This document shows positions 1-12,000 of a DNA stretch of 38,657 bases, in pieces. Location: contig NYWY01000014.1 in NCBI GenBank assembly GCA_002685335.1, positions 19,017 through 57,673 on the forward strand. Reading direction: 5' to 3'. This DNA comes from Planctomycetaceae bacterium. Its GTDB lineage: Bacteria; Planctomycetota; Phycisphaerae; Phycisphaerales; SM1A02. The notes below the pieces were generated by a model. The model had not been told where the DNA came from. It ran no database searches and saw only the letters and a list, made by a program, of their open reading frames with translations. Within the stretch, counting starts at the first letter, position 1. Every line of letters starts with the position of its first letter. Position numbers and translations under genes: made by a program.

Positions 1-3000
1 CCGGAACTCCTGCCCGTGCTCGAGAAGCTGATGAGCGAGCGGGTGGTCCGGATGGTCGTGAAGAACAAGAAGCAGGTGCAGGTGGAGGACGACGTGATGC
101 CCGCGGGATTCCGCATCACCTCGGATGAAAGGACCAACACGATCATCGCCCGCGGCACCCCTCGACGAATCGAGCGGCTCCGGGCCGCGATCGCGATGCT
201 CGACACTCCCAAGGTCGGCTTCGTGCGGCAGATGCGGACGCTTCAGCTCGAACGTCTCACGGTGGAGGACGCCCGGGGCAAGCTGGACCAGCTCTTCGGC
301 GGTCTGCCCGAAGAGAAACGCCCGACCTACGTGGTGCTCCCCGAGACCAATCGCCTGACCATCACCGCGGACCCCGGGGTGATCGACCAGGCGACCCAGT
401 TCATCGCCGATCTCGAGAGCGGCGGCTCACTCGGACCGGCCGCGGGCGAGGCGTCGATCGCGCTGCTGCCACTCTCCTTCGCGTCGCCCGACGAAGCGAC
501 CCGCGCGGTGAGGGCCGTCCTCAATCCCCGCCAGCTCGCGGTGGTCAAGATCGTTCCCGGTCCCGACGGTCGAAGCCTGGTGGTCGCGGGTCCCGCCGGA
601 GATCTCTCCGCGGTCCGCCGGACGCTGGTGCTGATCGATCGTCCCACCGAGGTCGATCGACAGGTTCGGTATCTCACGGTCGAGGCGGCGGATCCTTCGC
701 TCGCGGTCACTCGTGCGACCCGGATGTATGAAGCGGGTTCCGCCTCCGATCCGACCGCGGCGGTGAAGACCACCTTCGACGAAGCGAATCGAACCCTGGT
801 GATCGAGGGATCGGCAACCTCCCTCGATGAATTCCAACGGGTCCTGACCGCCGCGAGCGCCTCGATCTCCCCCGAGTCGTCGATCCGACAGTTCGCGATC
901 GCGGCCACCGACCCCAGTCGTCTGGTGGGTCCGCTTCGCAGTCTCGCCGCATCGATGCTTCAGCCGCAGGACGGCGGGGTCTACAACCCGCCGAGGTTCG
1001 AGGCCGTCGACGCCCTGGACATCCTGGTGGTGGAAGCGTCCCGCGAGCAGTTCCCGATCATCGATGAACTGATCCGCACCCTGGACCGACCGCAGCCCGG
1101 CGACATCGCGTTCCGGGTGATTCCGATCGGCGCGGTCGACGGCGAAGCACTTTCGGCGCGGGCGTTCGAGGCCTTCGACCGGCAGGCCGTGATGCTCTCT
1201 CCGGAGAAGATCGATCGACCGACGGTGCGGATCGATGCCGTGACGGGCAGCCTCGAAGTGCTCGGACCGGTCGAGGCGGTCGAGATGTTCACGCGATCCC
1301 TCGGGGAAGCGAGACGTCTTCTGCCTCCCCCGACCGTGGGACGGATGATCGAGATCCGCCAGGTGCGAGCCGAGGACATCGTGGAACCCCTCCGCACCAT
1401 GATCGCGACCGCCGTCGATCTCGGTGGCGGCCGGACCCCGGCCGAGCCGGTGATCGAGGTGATCACGCCCACCAACAGTCTCTGGATCCGGGCCGATGCG
1501 GCCCAGGTCGGAGCGATCGAGGATTTCGTCGCGCGGCTTGACGTGTTCGAGCCTTCCGACATGCCGCCGCTTCGGATGCTCCAGCTCGCGGGAAGCGACG
1601 CGGTCCAGATCGCCCGCCTGCTCGCGGAGCGTTACGACGCCCGCCCCACCGACGTGCGACGGGAGCAGCCGGTGCGAATCGAGGCCGATGCCGCGACCAA
1701 CACCCTGGTGGTGACCGCCGCGGCTCCGGTCTTCGACGAGATTCGTGACTTCGTCGAATCGCTCAATCGCAACAGCGACTCCGAGGCCGAGCGGGAGACC
1801 ATGATCTTCCCCCTCCGGCTGGCCCGGGCGACCGACCTCGCCATGGCGCTCGAGACCCTCTACCCCGAACCTCCGATGCCGCTCGACAGCCGGGGACGTC
1901 CACTGCCTCATCTTCGCCAGCCGCGAGAGGTGTTCGTGAGTGCGGATGCCGGCACCAACACCTTGATCGTCGAAGCGCCGAGTTCACGCCGAGCCAGTTT
2001 CGACGAGCTGGTCAAGCAACTGGATCGGATCGAGTTGCCGCCCCAGGCCGAACTTCGAACCTGGGACGTGAGTCGGGGCGAAGGTGATCAGATCGCGTCG
2101 ACCCTGCAGGCCCTCGCCGGCCAGGGAGTGCTGAGTCGCCCCGGTTCCAACGGAGAAAAGGCGGTGGAGGTCTCGATCCAGTTCGAGCCTCGAAGTCGGA
2201 CCCTCATCGTCGCGGGCGACGATTTCACCTTCACCAAGGTGGAGGAGATCCTGGTCGACCTCCAGGCGGTTCCCGTGGTCCGCTCCCTGCAGGTGATCGA
2301 GATCGGCGCCGGAGACGCGACCGAGATCGCCACCCGGGCCGGCCGACTCTACGAAGAGCAGACCGAGGCGGACCCGGACTTCACCGCGGTCGAAGTCGAA
2401 GTCGACGCGGTGAACGGAACGATTCTCGCGGTGGGGGAGGAAGCCTCCCTCGCTCGATTCACCCAGGTGGTCCGTCAACTGGAATCGGCCCAGTCCCGCC
2501 CGCCCGACGTGCGACTCATCTCGCTCGAGCATGTCGACGCGATGGAGACCGCGACCATGCTCGATCAACTCATCGGAAATGAACTTTCGATGGCGGTGAT
2601 GGGCGGCGCCACGCCGGCGATCGAGCCCCTGGTGGCGGTGAACGCCTTGCTGGTCGCGGCCCAGCCCCGCGAGCATGAGATCATCGCGTCGGTGGTGGAG
2701 ACCCTGGATGTCGCGGAAGAGGCGCTTCCTCCGATCCGGATCCTGCAGGTCCGGACCGCGGACGCCCAGAACCTCGCGCGGGCCCTCGGGCAGACCTATG
2801 ACCGCCGTTCCAACGACGCTCGGGTCGAGAAGCCGGTGCGGATCACCGCCGACACCGCCACGAACTCCCTGATCGTGGCCGCCCACCCGGACATGCTGGA
2901 GGAGATCAGGGCGATCGTGACCGATCTCAATGACGCGGATCGTCTCGATGCCGAAGGCCGGGAGATCAGGATCTTCCCCTTGCGCATCGCCCGGGCCGAG

Positions 3001-6000
3001 GATCTGGCCCAGACCATCGATCAGATGTACCCCGAACCTCCGATGCCGCTGGATTTCCGCGGTCGTCCCCGGCCCGAACTCCGCGAATCGCGGGAAGTGG
3101 TGGTGCGTGCGAATCCCCAGATGAACGCCCTGATCGTGGACGCGCCGATCCAGCGGATGGCGGGCTTCGAGAAGTTGGTGGAGCAGCTCGACCAGGCTCA
3201 GATCGTGGCGGAGAGCGAGATCCGGACCTGGAAACTGCCTCGCGTGGAATTGGAAGCCGTGGCGAAGACGCTGCGTGAACTCTCGAGCGCCGGACATCTC
3301 GGCGCCACGGATTCGGGTGCCGCGGTCGCGGTCACGGTCGATGCCGCCAGCGACACGCTCATCGTGTCGGGTCCGTCGGCGATCTTCGAACGGGTCGCCA
3401 AGGTGATCGATTCACTCGAGTCCGGTCCGATCACTCCGTCGACCTCCCTGCGAACCTTCCGCCTTCTCCAGGCCCGGGCCGAATCGGTGGCCCCGATGCT
3501 CCGCGAGGTGCTGGTGGCCCGCCTGCGGGAGGACGTTCCCGGGGGAGAGAACGAGATCTCGCGTCTGCTCACGGTGACCGCGGATCGTAAGACCAACACC
3601 CTGATCATCTCGGCGCCGGACACCGTGATGCCGATCGCGGAGCAGTTGGTCAAGACCCTCGATGCGTCGGCCTCGGTGATCGGCGATCCGACGGTCAGGG
3701 TCCGCCCGCTCACCTTCGCGGACGCCACGGTGGTGGCGGTCGCCCTTCAGCAGGCGATTCCCAGCATGACCAGCACCGCGACCGGGGAACCCGTCGAGGT
3801 GAAGGTGGTTCCGGCCACGGGTTCCAACGCCCTGCTGCTGGTCGGCATTCCGGAGGACATCGAAGAGGTCGAGACCCTGATCCAACCCCTCGACGCACGT
3901 CCGACGATGGATGCCGTGGATGCCCGAACCTTCGAACTCGTGCACGCGGACGCGGCCCGGGTCGCGCCGCTCGTGCAGACGCTTCTCGACGACCAGCAGG
4001 GCGGCGACCCTCGGATCCTGATGGAGCGAATCCGACGGAGTCGAGGCATGGTCGATCTCACGCCGAAGATCCGGGTCGAAGCGGACGATCGCACCAACAG
4101 TCTGATCGTGAGCGGTCCGGTCCAGACGGTGAATCTGGCCGAGGGCCTGATCGCCCAGCTCGACCGACCCGACGCCGACGACGCTCGGACCTACGCCACG
4201 TTCACTCCTCGGCACGCCGACCCGGCGGAGATTCTCGAACCGGCCCAGAAGATTCTCGACGACACCCGGCCGGTGGGGATTCGCAGCACCCTGGAGCTGG
4301 TGCTCGAGCCCCAGAGCGGTTCGATCATGATCATCGGCAGTGAACAGGAGACCGCACGAGCGGCCGAACTGCTCCGTGGCTGGGATGACTCCATCCCTTC
4401 CCTCCCGCCGATGGAACTCCGAGTCCTTTCGCTGCAGAACGCCGACGCCTCGACGGTGGCCGCCACGGTGGCGACCATGCTCCAGGACCGGAGTCGCTGG
4501 CCCGATTCGCTCCGGGACGCGCTTCGCGCGGGCCTCGTGGTCTCCGAACCCTCGGTGACCGCGGACGTCGCGGCCAACCGCCTCCTGATCTCGGCTCCGG
4601 TCGAACTGCAGCCGGTGGCGGTGGCCATCGTGGCCCAGCTGGACCGGGACGATCGAACCAACGCGATCGAAGTCCGCGTCCACTCGGTTCCCAACGGCGG
4701 GGCGGCCGAACTCGCCCAGGCCCTGCAGTCGGCGCTCGACGCCGCCGCCGCCGATCGTCCCGGCGAACCCCGGCCCGTGGTGGCCGCCGCTCCTCGGGCG
4801 GACGCCGTGGTGGTCACCGCATCGCCTCGATTGCAGGACGTGGTCAGCCGGCAACTCGAACTGTTCGAGACCGGTGCCGCCTCGACCCAGGTCCGCACCA
4901 TGTTCTTGAAGAACGCCGCGGCATCACGAGTCGCCCCCCTGGTTGAAGGGATGCTCGCCGAGACGGATGGTCTCGATCAGTCGGACATGCCTCGCTGGAT
5001 GCGACAGGAGATGTCGTGGCGGCGGATGAGCGGCCAGAGCGGCGGCGAACCCCGCCCGATCAGGATTCTCGCCGACGATCGCCTCAACGCGGTGATCGCC
5101 ACCGGTCCGCTCTCGATTCTGAACGCGGCCGAGCAGCTGGTCCGGCAGCTGGATGTCCCGTCCGGCGGTGGTTCGGCTCGTCGCATCCGAGTGCTGGAGG
5201 TCCGGAACACCGACGCCGTGGACCTCGCCACGACCCTTGACGAACTTTTCGTCACCGCCGACGACGGATCGACGCCTCCGTTGATCCGGGTCAACGCGGC
5301 AAGCAACACCCTGCTGGTCCGGGCGAGCGTCGATCAGTTCGAACAGATCGAGCGAATCGTCAAGGACATCGACCAGGCGTCCTTGAACGTAGCACGTGAA
5401 CTTCGAACCGTCCCCATCGATCCGGGTCGGAGCTCGGCCGAGGACGTGGCCCGCATGCTCGAACGAATGCTCGACCGGGAGGACGACGATCGAGTCCGGA
5501 TCGTGCCGCTGGAGGAACTGCTCCGACGACGGAACGACCCGTCCGAGAGCAAGGACGGCGGAAAGGTCTCGATGTCCGTGCCGGCGTCGCGTCCGTCGGG
5601 ACTCCGAGCCATGGTCGCCGCGGTCTGCGTGGCGATGTCGCCGATGGCCCAGGCCGCGGAAACGACGGCCGTGACCCCGGCCACCCCGTCGATCGAAGTC
5701 CCGGAGGACGAGGCGGAGATCATCATCGCGATCGATCCGGAGACCAATTCACTGGTGGTCCTGGGTTCGCCGCGGGAGCTGGATCGGCTCACCAGTCTGG
5801 CGGACGAGGTGGAGGGTGGCCTTCCGGAGGAAGGAAGCATCGTTCGTTCGATCCCCCTTCCGCCCAGCGTCGACGTCCGGAACGTCGCCAACATCGTGAC
5901 CCAGACCATCCGGGGCCTGATTCCCGCCGGCGGCGTTCGTGGTGACGTCGCACGACGCGCATCGATCGTCCCCGACGTCGACTCCAACGCCCTCCTGGTC

Positions 6001-9000
6001 GCCTGTCGGGACAGCGACTTTTCGCTCATCGCCGACCTGGTCGCCTCCGCCGCCCGCCCCGCCGACGCCACTGAAGTGGTGGTCCGAGTCTTCCGGCTCG
6101 AGGATCTCAGTGCCGAGCGGATCGCTTCGGGCCTCAGATCCCTGCTCTCACGCCCCGGCGCCGGCCGCTTCCGTGAGCTCGCGGTCACGATGGATGCGGA
6201 TGGCGGTCGAAGCACCGTGACCTTCGATCCCGCCCAGGTCACCGTGGTACCCGACACCAGCAGCAACAGCGTGGTGGTGATGGCGCCGCCGACCGCGATG
6301 GAATTCGTCGACCGGTTCGTGACGCTGGCCGAACAGACTCCCGCCGGGGAACGCGCGACCCTGCGACTCTTCTCGCTTCGCTACGCCCGGGCCGCGGACC
6401 TGCAGCGAACGCTGCGACAGATCTTCCAGACTCGTTACCGAAACGCCCGTCGCGCCGGTGGTTCCACCACCGAGCCCGAGTTCGCGGTGGATCCGCGAAG
6501 CAATCAGTTGATCGTGACCGCCAGCACCGAGGAACTCGCCGAGGTCGAACGCCTGCTCGGAAAGCTCGACGTCGAGGACGACCGGGAGCGGTACCCGCTG
6601 ACCGTGATCGAACTGGTCGCGGCGAATCCCACCGCGGCGGCGCGACTGCTCGATCGCGCCGTGTTGGGATCCGATGAACGACTGCGGTCCGAAACCCTGG
6701 TGCTCGCGGATGACCAGTCCGGCGTGCTGCTGGTCCGGGCCGACGATCGGACGCTGGCGGAACTCCAGGAGGTCATCGCCCGCATCGATCGGGAGGCCAC
6801 GACCCGCTTCCCGGTCCGGACCATCGAGTTGACCAAGGCGGACGCGGGGGAGGTCGCGGAAGCGATCACCCGCTTCTACTCGGATCGCGCGAGGCTCTTC
6901 TCCAGCGGCCGTGGTCGCCGAGCCCAGTCCGCGTCGGTCGCGATCACCGGGCGGTCCGGGGGTGGAACCCTTCTGGTCGCCTGCGATGACGCCGATTTCG
7001 CCGAGGTGTCCAGCCTTGCGGAGACGTTCGATCGCTCCGACGCCGCGCCCGATCTCGAGTATCGCATCTACGAACTCAAGCATGCCGACGCCGAGAAGGT
7101 CTCCGAGACGGTTCGTGAACTCGTGGGCGAACTGCAGTCCAGCAACTCGTTCCGGGGATTCTTCAGCCGCATGCGGCGACAGCCGGAGGGCCGGAACACC
7201 CAGGGCCGGATCGCGATTCGGGCCGAGGAACGTCTGAATGCCCTGGTGGTCACCGGGCAGGGCGACAACTTCGCTCTGGTGGAGAAGCTCATCGCTTCGC
7301 TCGACGTGCCTACTCCGACCGACGCGGTCCGGGTCGTCCGGCACTACCGGGTCGTCGGATTGGATTCAGAACTGCTCCTGGACGTGGTCAAGGAGACGAT
7401 CGGTGAGGGAGACACGGGAGTCCCCTCGTGGATGAGGGACGACTCCGACGGTCGGGTCTCCCTGTTCCTGGGTGAAGGGGGTGCGACCCTGTTCGTGGTC
7501 GCCAACCAGGATCGCCAGGATCGGGTGAGCGAGCTGATCGCGAGTCTCGATTCCGGCCGGCTCGCGGACGCGGAGACGGTCGAGATCCTGCGAACGGAGT
7601 TCGCCGACGCCTCCGACACCGCCGCGGCGGTGTCACGATTCCTGCGGGATCGGTCCCGTGCCACCGGCGTCGACTCCCGGGTCGTGGTGACCGCGATCCC
7701 CGGAGCGGGGACCATGGTCGTCGCCGGACCCGAAGCCGATGTCCTCACGGTGAAGGACCTGGTCGCCCGGATCGACGCGCCGGATCTGTCGGGGAGTCGG
7801 ACGATCGAGATCCTTCGCCTCGACCGGGGTGACGCGTCGGAGATCGCCCGTCTGGTGGGGGCGCAGTTCGAACGTCGCGGCGGAGAGGGCGTGGTCATCA
7901 CGCCGGACGCCCGCACGAACTCCGTGCTGGTCAACGCGCCGACCGCGATCTTCCCCAGCATCCAGGCCCTGGTGGCCAGACTTGACGCGCCCGACGACAC
8001 GGCGGAAAGCGTGATCAGGACCTTCACCCTGGCCACCGCCGACGCGACCGAGGCCGCCCGAATCCTTCAGGAGACCCTGCGACTCGACGAGACCGGTCGA
8101 ACCGATGGCATCTCGATCGACATCGAAGGCCAGGAGGTCCCGATCGAGGTGCGGGCGACGATCGTCGCTGACCGTCGGTCGAATTCGCTGGTGGTGACCG
8201 CGACCGCGGAAAGCCTGCCGGTCATCGAATCGATCATCGAGCAGCTGGAGGCCGCGCCCGCCCGCAGTCCGGTCGAGTATCGAATCATCACGCTGGCCCA
8301 TGCCCCGGCGGCGGACGTCACCCTCACCCTCGATCGATTGTTGATCGCCCGCGGTGATGAATGGAATGACGTCGCGATCGACTTCAACCGATTCGAGAAT
8401 CAACTGGTCGTCGGTGCGACTCCGGATCAGTTCATGGTCATCGAGGAGATCCTGACCGAGATCGACGTGCCCGCGACCCGCGCACGTCGAACGGACTTCG
8501 TGGCCCTCGACTTCGCCGACGCATCCCAGATCGCGGTCGCCCTGGGGAACTTCTACGGACCCTTCGCCTACGAGGCGGACACCCCCGACAAGCAGAACGT
8601 GAAGATCATCGCGGACGAGGCGACCAACAGCCTGGTCATCACCGCCACGGAATCCGAATGGGCGGGAATTCTCGCCCTGGTCGCGAAACTCGACGCCGAG
8701 GAGTACGACGCCTCGTTGCAACTGCAGGTGCTGCCGCTCAAGTATGCGGATGCACGCAGCGTCGCCCGGGCGATCAACGAGGCCTTCCGACCGGTGATCG
8801 AGGAATCGCGAAAGGCCGCGAAGGAGAACAAGCGGGAGCAGTCACGGGACGAAGAAGGCGAGCGGGAGCGTGGGGACGGGCCGACCGTCCTGATGCAGGG
8901 TTCCGAATGGGTGAGCGCCAGCGCAGAGCCGAAGACCAACGCCCTGGTGATCAGCGCGAGTCGCCGCAATCTCCTGAAGATCGAGCGGATCGTGGGGCAA

Positions 9001-12000
9001 CTCGACGTGGCGGAGTTCGCGAACCTCGCGGCTCCGAGGATCATCCCGGTTTCGGGAGGCGACCCCGAGCTGCTCGCGGCGTCGTTGCGATCCATGTACC
9101 TGACCGAGGGCGAGCGAAGTCCGACCTTGCGAATCGTCGGCGACCGTTCGGCCAATGCCGTGATCGTCAGGGCCGACGAGACGGACTTCGTGCAGATTCG
9201 CACGCTTGCCCTCGCCCTCCAGCAGGAAGCGGATGAACAGGGACTCTCGGTCCGGGTGCTCCGTCTCGATTCCGCCCCCGCGGCCCGGGTCGCGGAGTCG
9301 ATCAAGGCGGCGTTCGCCGCGAAGGCCGGTCGAGAACGGGTTCCCTTCTCGCTCGAAATCGACACCCTGGGCAATGCTCTGGTGGTCGCCTCCACCGGGC
9401 CGTTCTTCGAAGAGGTGGAACGAACGGTCAAGGAGATGGATCGGCTCTCCCCGCCGGCGGGACAGGGCATCTTCCTGATCGAGCTGGAGAACGTGCCGGC
9501 TTCGGTGGTGGAACGAACGGTTCGTCGCCTCGGTCTCGACCGTCCGGCGGCCGATGCCAGCACCCGGCTGGTCTCCGAACCGATCAAGGTCTCCGCCGTC
9601 CAGGGACGGAACGCGGTCCTCGTGGTCGCCAATCCCGCGGACCGCGACACCGTGGTCGGGCTGTTGAAGGCGATCGACGCGACTCCGGAAGTCGCGGACG
9701 CCGAGGTGCGACTGGTTCCGCTCCAGCGGGCGAGGGCGCAAGCGGTCATGGGCCTGATGGACCAGATCATCACGCCCGGTGGAGGCGGGCCCGACGTCAA
9801 CCCGGTCGCGACCGCGATCAAGGAGCAGATTCGACGGCTTGCGATTCGCGGAGCCGATGGAAGTCCGATCGAACTCGACCTCGCCAGGCCGATCCGGATC
9901 ACCGCGGACGCCGAGGGCAATTCGATCATCATCAGTTCGACCGCGGACAACGCGAAGGCCCTGGAACAGGTCGCCCGATTGCTGGATCGAGTGCCCGCGA
10001 CCGAGGCGGTCACGGTGCAGCTCTTCCCGTTGGACAACATCGCGGCCGAGCGATTCGTCGACATCGTGGAGCAGATCTTCGACCAGGGCCGCGAACTCGC
10101 GACGCTCCCGGGACTCGACCTGCCCGGGCTTCCGGAAGGAAGTCTCGGCCCGGCCTTGCTGGAGGAGGTCGCACTCGCGGTCGATGAACGGACCAACACC
10201 GTCATCGCGGCCGGAAAGGAGAGCGCCGTCGCCTTCGTCGAAGTGATGAAGATGCGATTGGACGCGGAGATCGCGACCGGCTGGATCGAGCCGCGAGTGA
10301 TCATGCTCGAGTACGCCGACGCGGGCGAACTGGCGAACCTGATCGATCAGGTCATCGTGGAGGGTCAGGAGAACGACCCCGCGGCGTCGCCCCTCCGACG
10401 GCAGCTCGCTCGGTTGAGATCCGTGCGGGACGGGGCACCCAGGGCGACCGAGAGTGAAGTGTTCATGCCCCTGTCCAGGCTCGTGGTCCGGGCGGACGAA
10501 CAGCTCAACGCCCTGGTGGTGGTGGCGAGCACCCCGAATCTCGATCTGGTGCAGGACCTGGTGTCGATGCTCGACGTCGAGGCCGCCGGCCCCGGAGCGC
10601 TGGTTCGGGTGTACGCGATCGAGCATGGCAGCGCCGAACGCATCGCCTCCCTCGCCACCGACGTCTTCGAGGCTCAGTCCCGGGCTCGTGGCGGATCCGC
10701 CGCCCGGCGGGACGAGGATCGATTGGAAGCGGTGCCGGATCTCCGCACCAACTCGATCGTGGTCTCGACCAACGCCCGGAACTTCCCGCTCTTCGAGGAA
10801 CTGCTCGCCCGGCTCGACACGCCGCTGGACGCGGGCTTCCGCGAGATCCGCATCATCGAACTGGAGAGCGCCTCGGCCAATCGGCTGGCGCCACTCGTGC
10901 AGCGACTCGCCGATGCCCGGGTCGAACGACTTCGCCGGGTCCAGCCTGAAACCGCCGACCTCGAGAAGGCGGTGGTGCTCGCCGACGATCTGGCGAACGC
11001 CCTGGTGATCGCGGCGGGTGAGGAGACGTTCCAGGTGATCGAGAGCCTGGTCATCGATCTCGATGTCGACCAGACCGGTCGTGCCGCGGACATCCGAGTG
11101 ATTCCGGTCACCCGTGGCGGGCTCGAACGGGTCGCGTCCACCATCGAGCAGGTCATGGACCGGCGATATGCCGGAGTTCCGCCCGAAGTCGCCCGACGGG
11201 ATCGCCCGTTGGTGATCACGGATCCCCGGAGCAGTTCGCTGCTGGTGGCGGCGAATCCGGAAGACCGACGGTCGATCGAGGATCTGGTGGAGCGGGTCGG
11301 CGACGCGCCGTTGAACCCCGCGATCGAGATCGAGGTCCTGGCCCTTGAGTCGGGATCGGCCCGAGATCTCGCGCCCCGGATCGAAGCCCTGATGCAGGAT
11401 CGAACCCGAAGCCTCGGGGCGTCGAGCCAGCCGACCGACCGCGTGTCCATCGAGCCCCTCGATGGAAGCAACGCACTGGTGGTCGCGGCCAGCCGCGAGA
11501 ACCAGGTGGTGGTTCGCGATCTGATCGACGTGCTGGTCCAGGCGGAACAGGACCGCATCGGCGGTCAGTCCTTCGAGATCCTACCGGTGGTCAACAACCG
11601 CGCCGGCGAACTGGTGGATCTGGTTTCGGAGATGTATTCCAACGCCGAGAACCGACGGCGAGGCGCGGATGCGGTCCGCGTGACCGCGGATGACCGGCTC
11701 AACGCCCTGCTGGTCTCCGGCACCGAGTCCGACATCTCCGCGGTCCGAGGCCTGGTCTCCAGGCTCGATTCCCAGCGACCGGGGTCGGTGGTGGAGGTTC
11801 GATCCATCCCCCTCGCCAGCGCCAACGCCCAGGAGATGGTCGGATTGATCGAGACCGTGCTCGATGGCGGCGGACGGACGTCCCGCAACGGGCGGACCGG
11901 GACCGTGCTTCGCTACCTCAAGGAACTCGAGAGTGGAGAGGTCGGAGACATGGAGGTGGAGGTGTCCACCGCCATCCGGGAGTCGATCGGCCTGACTCCG

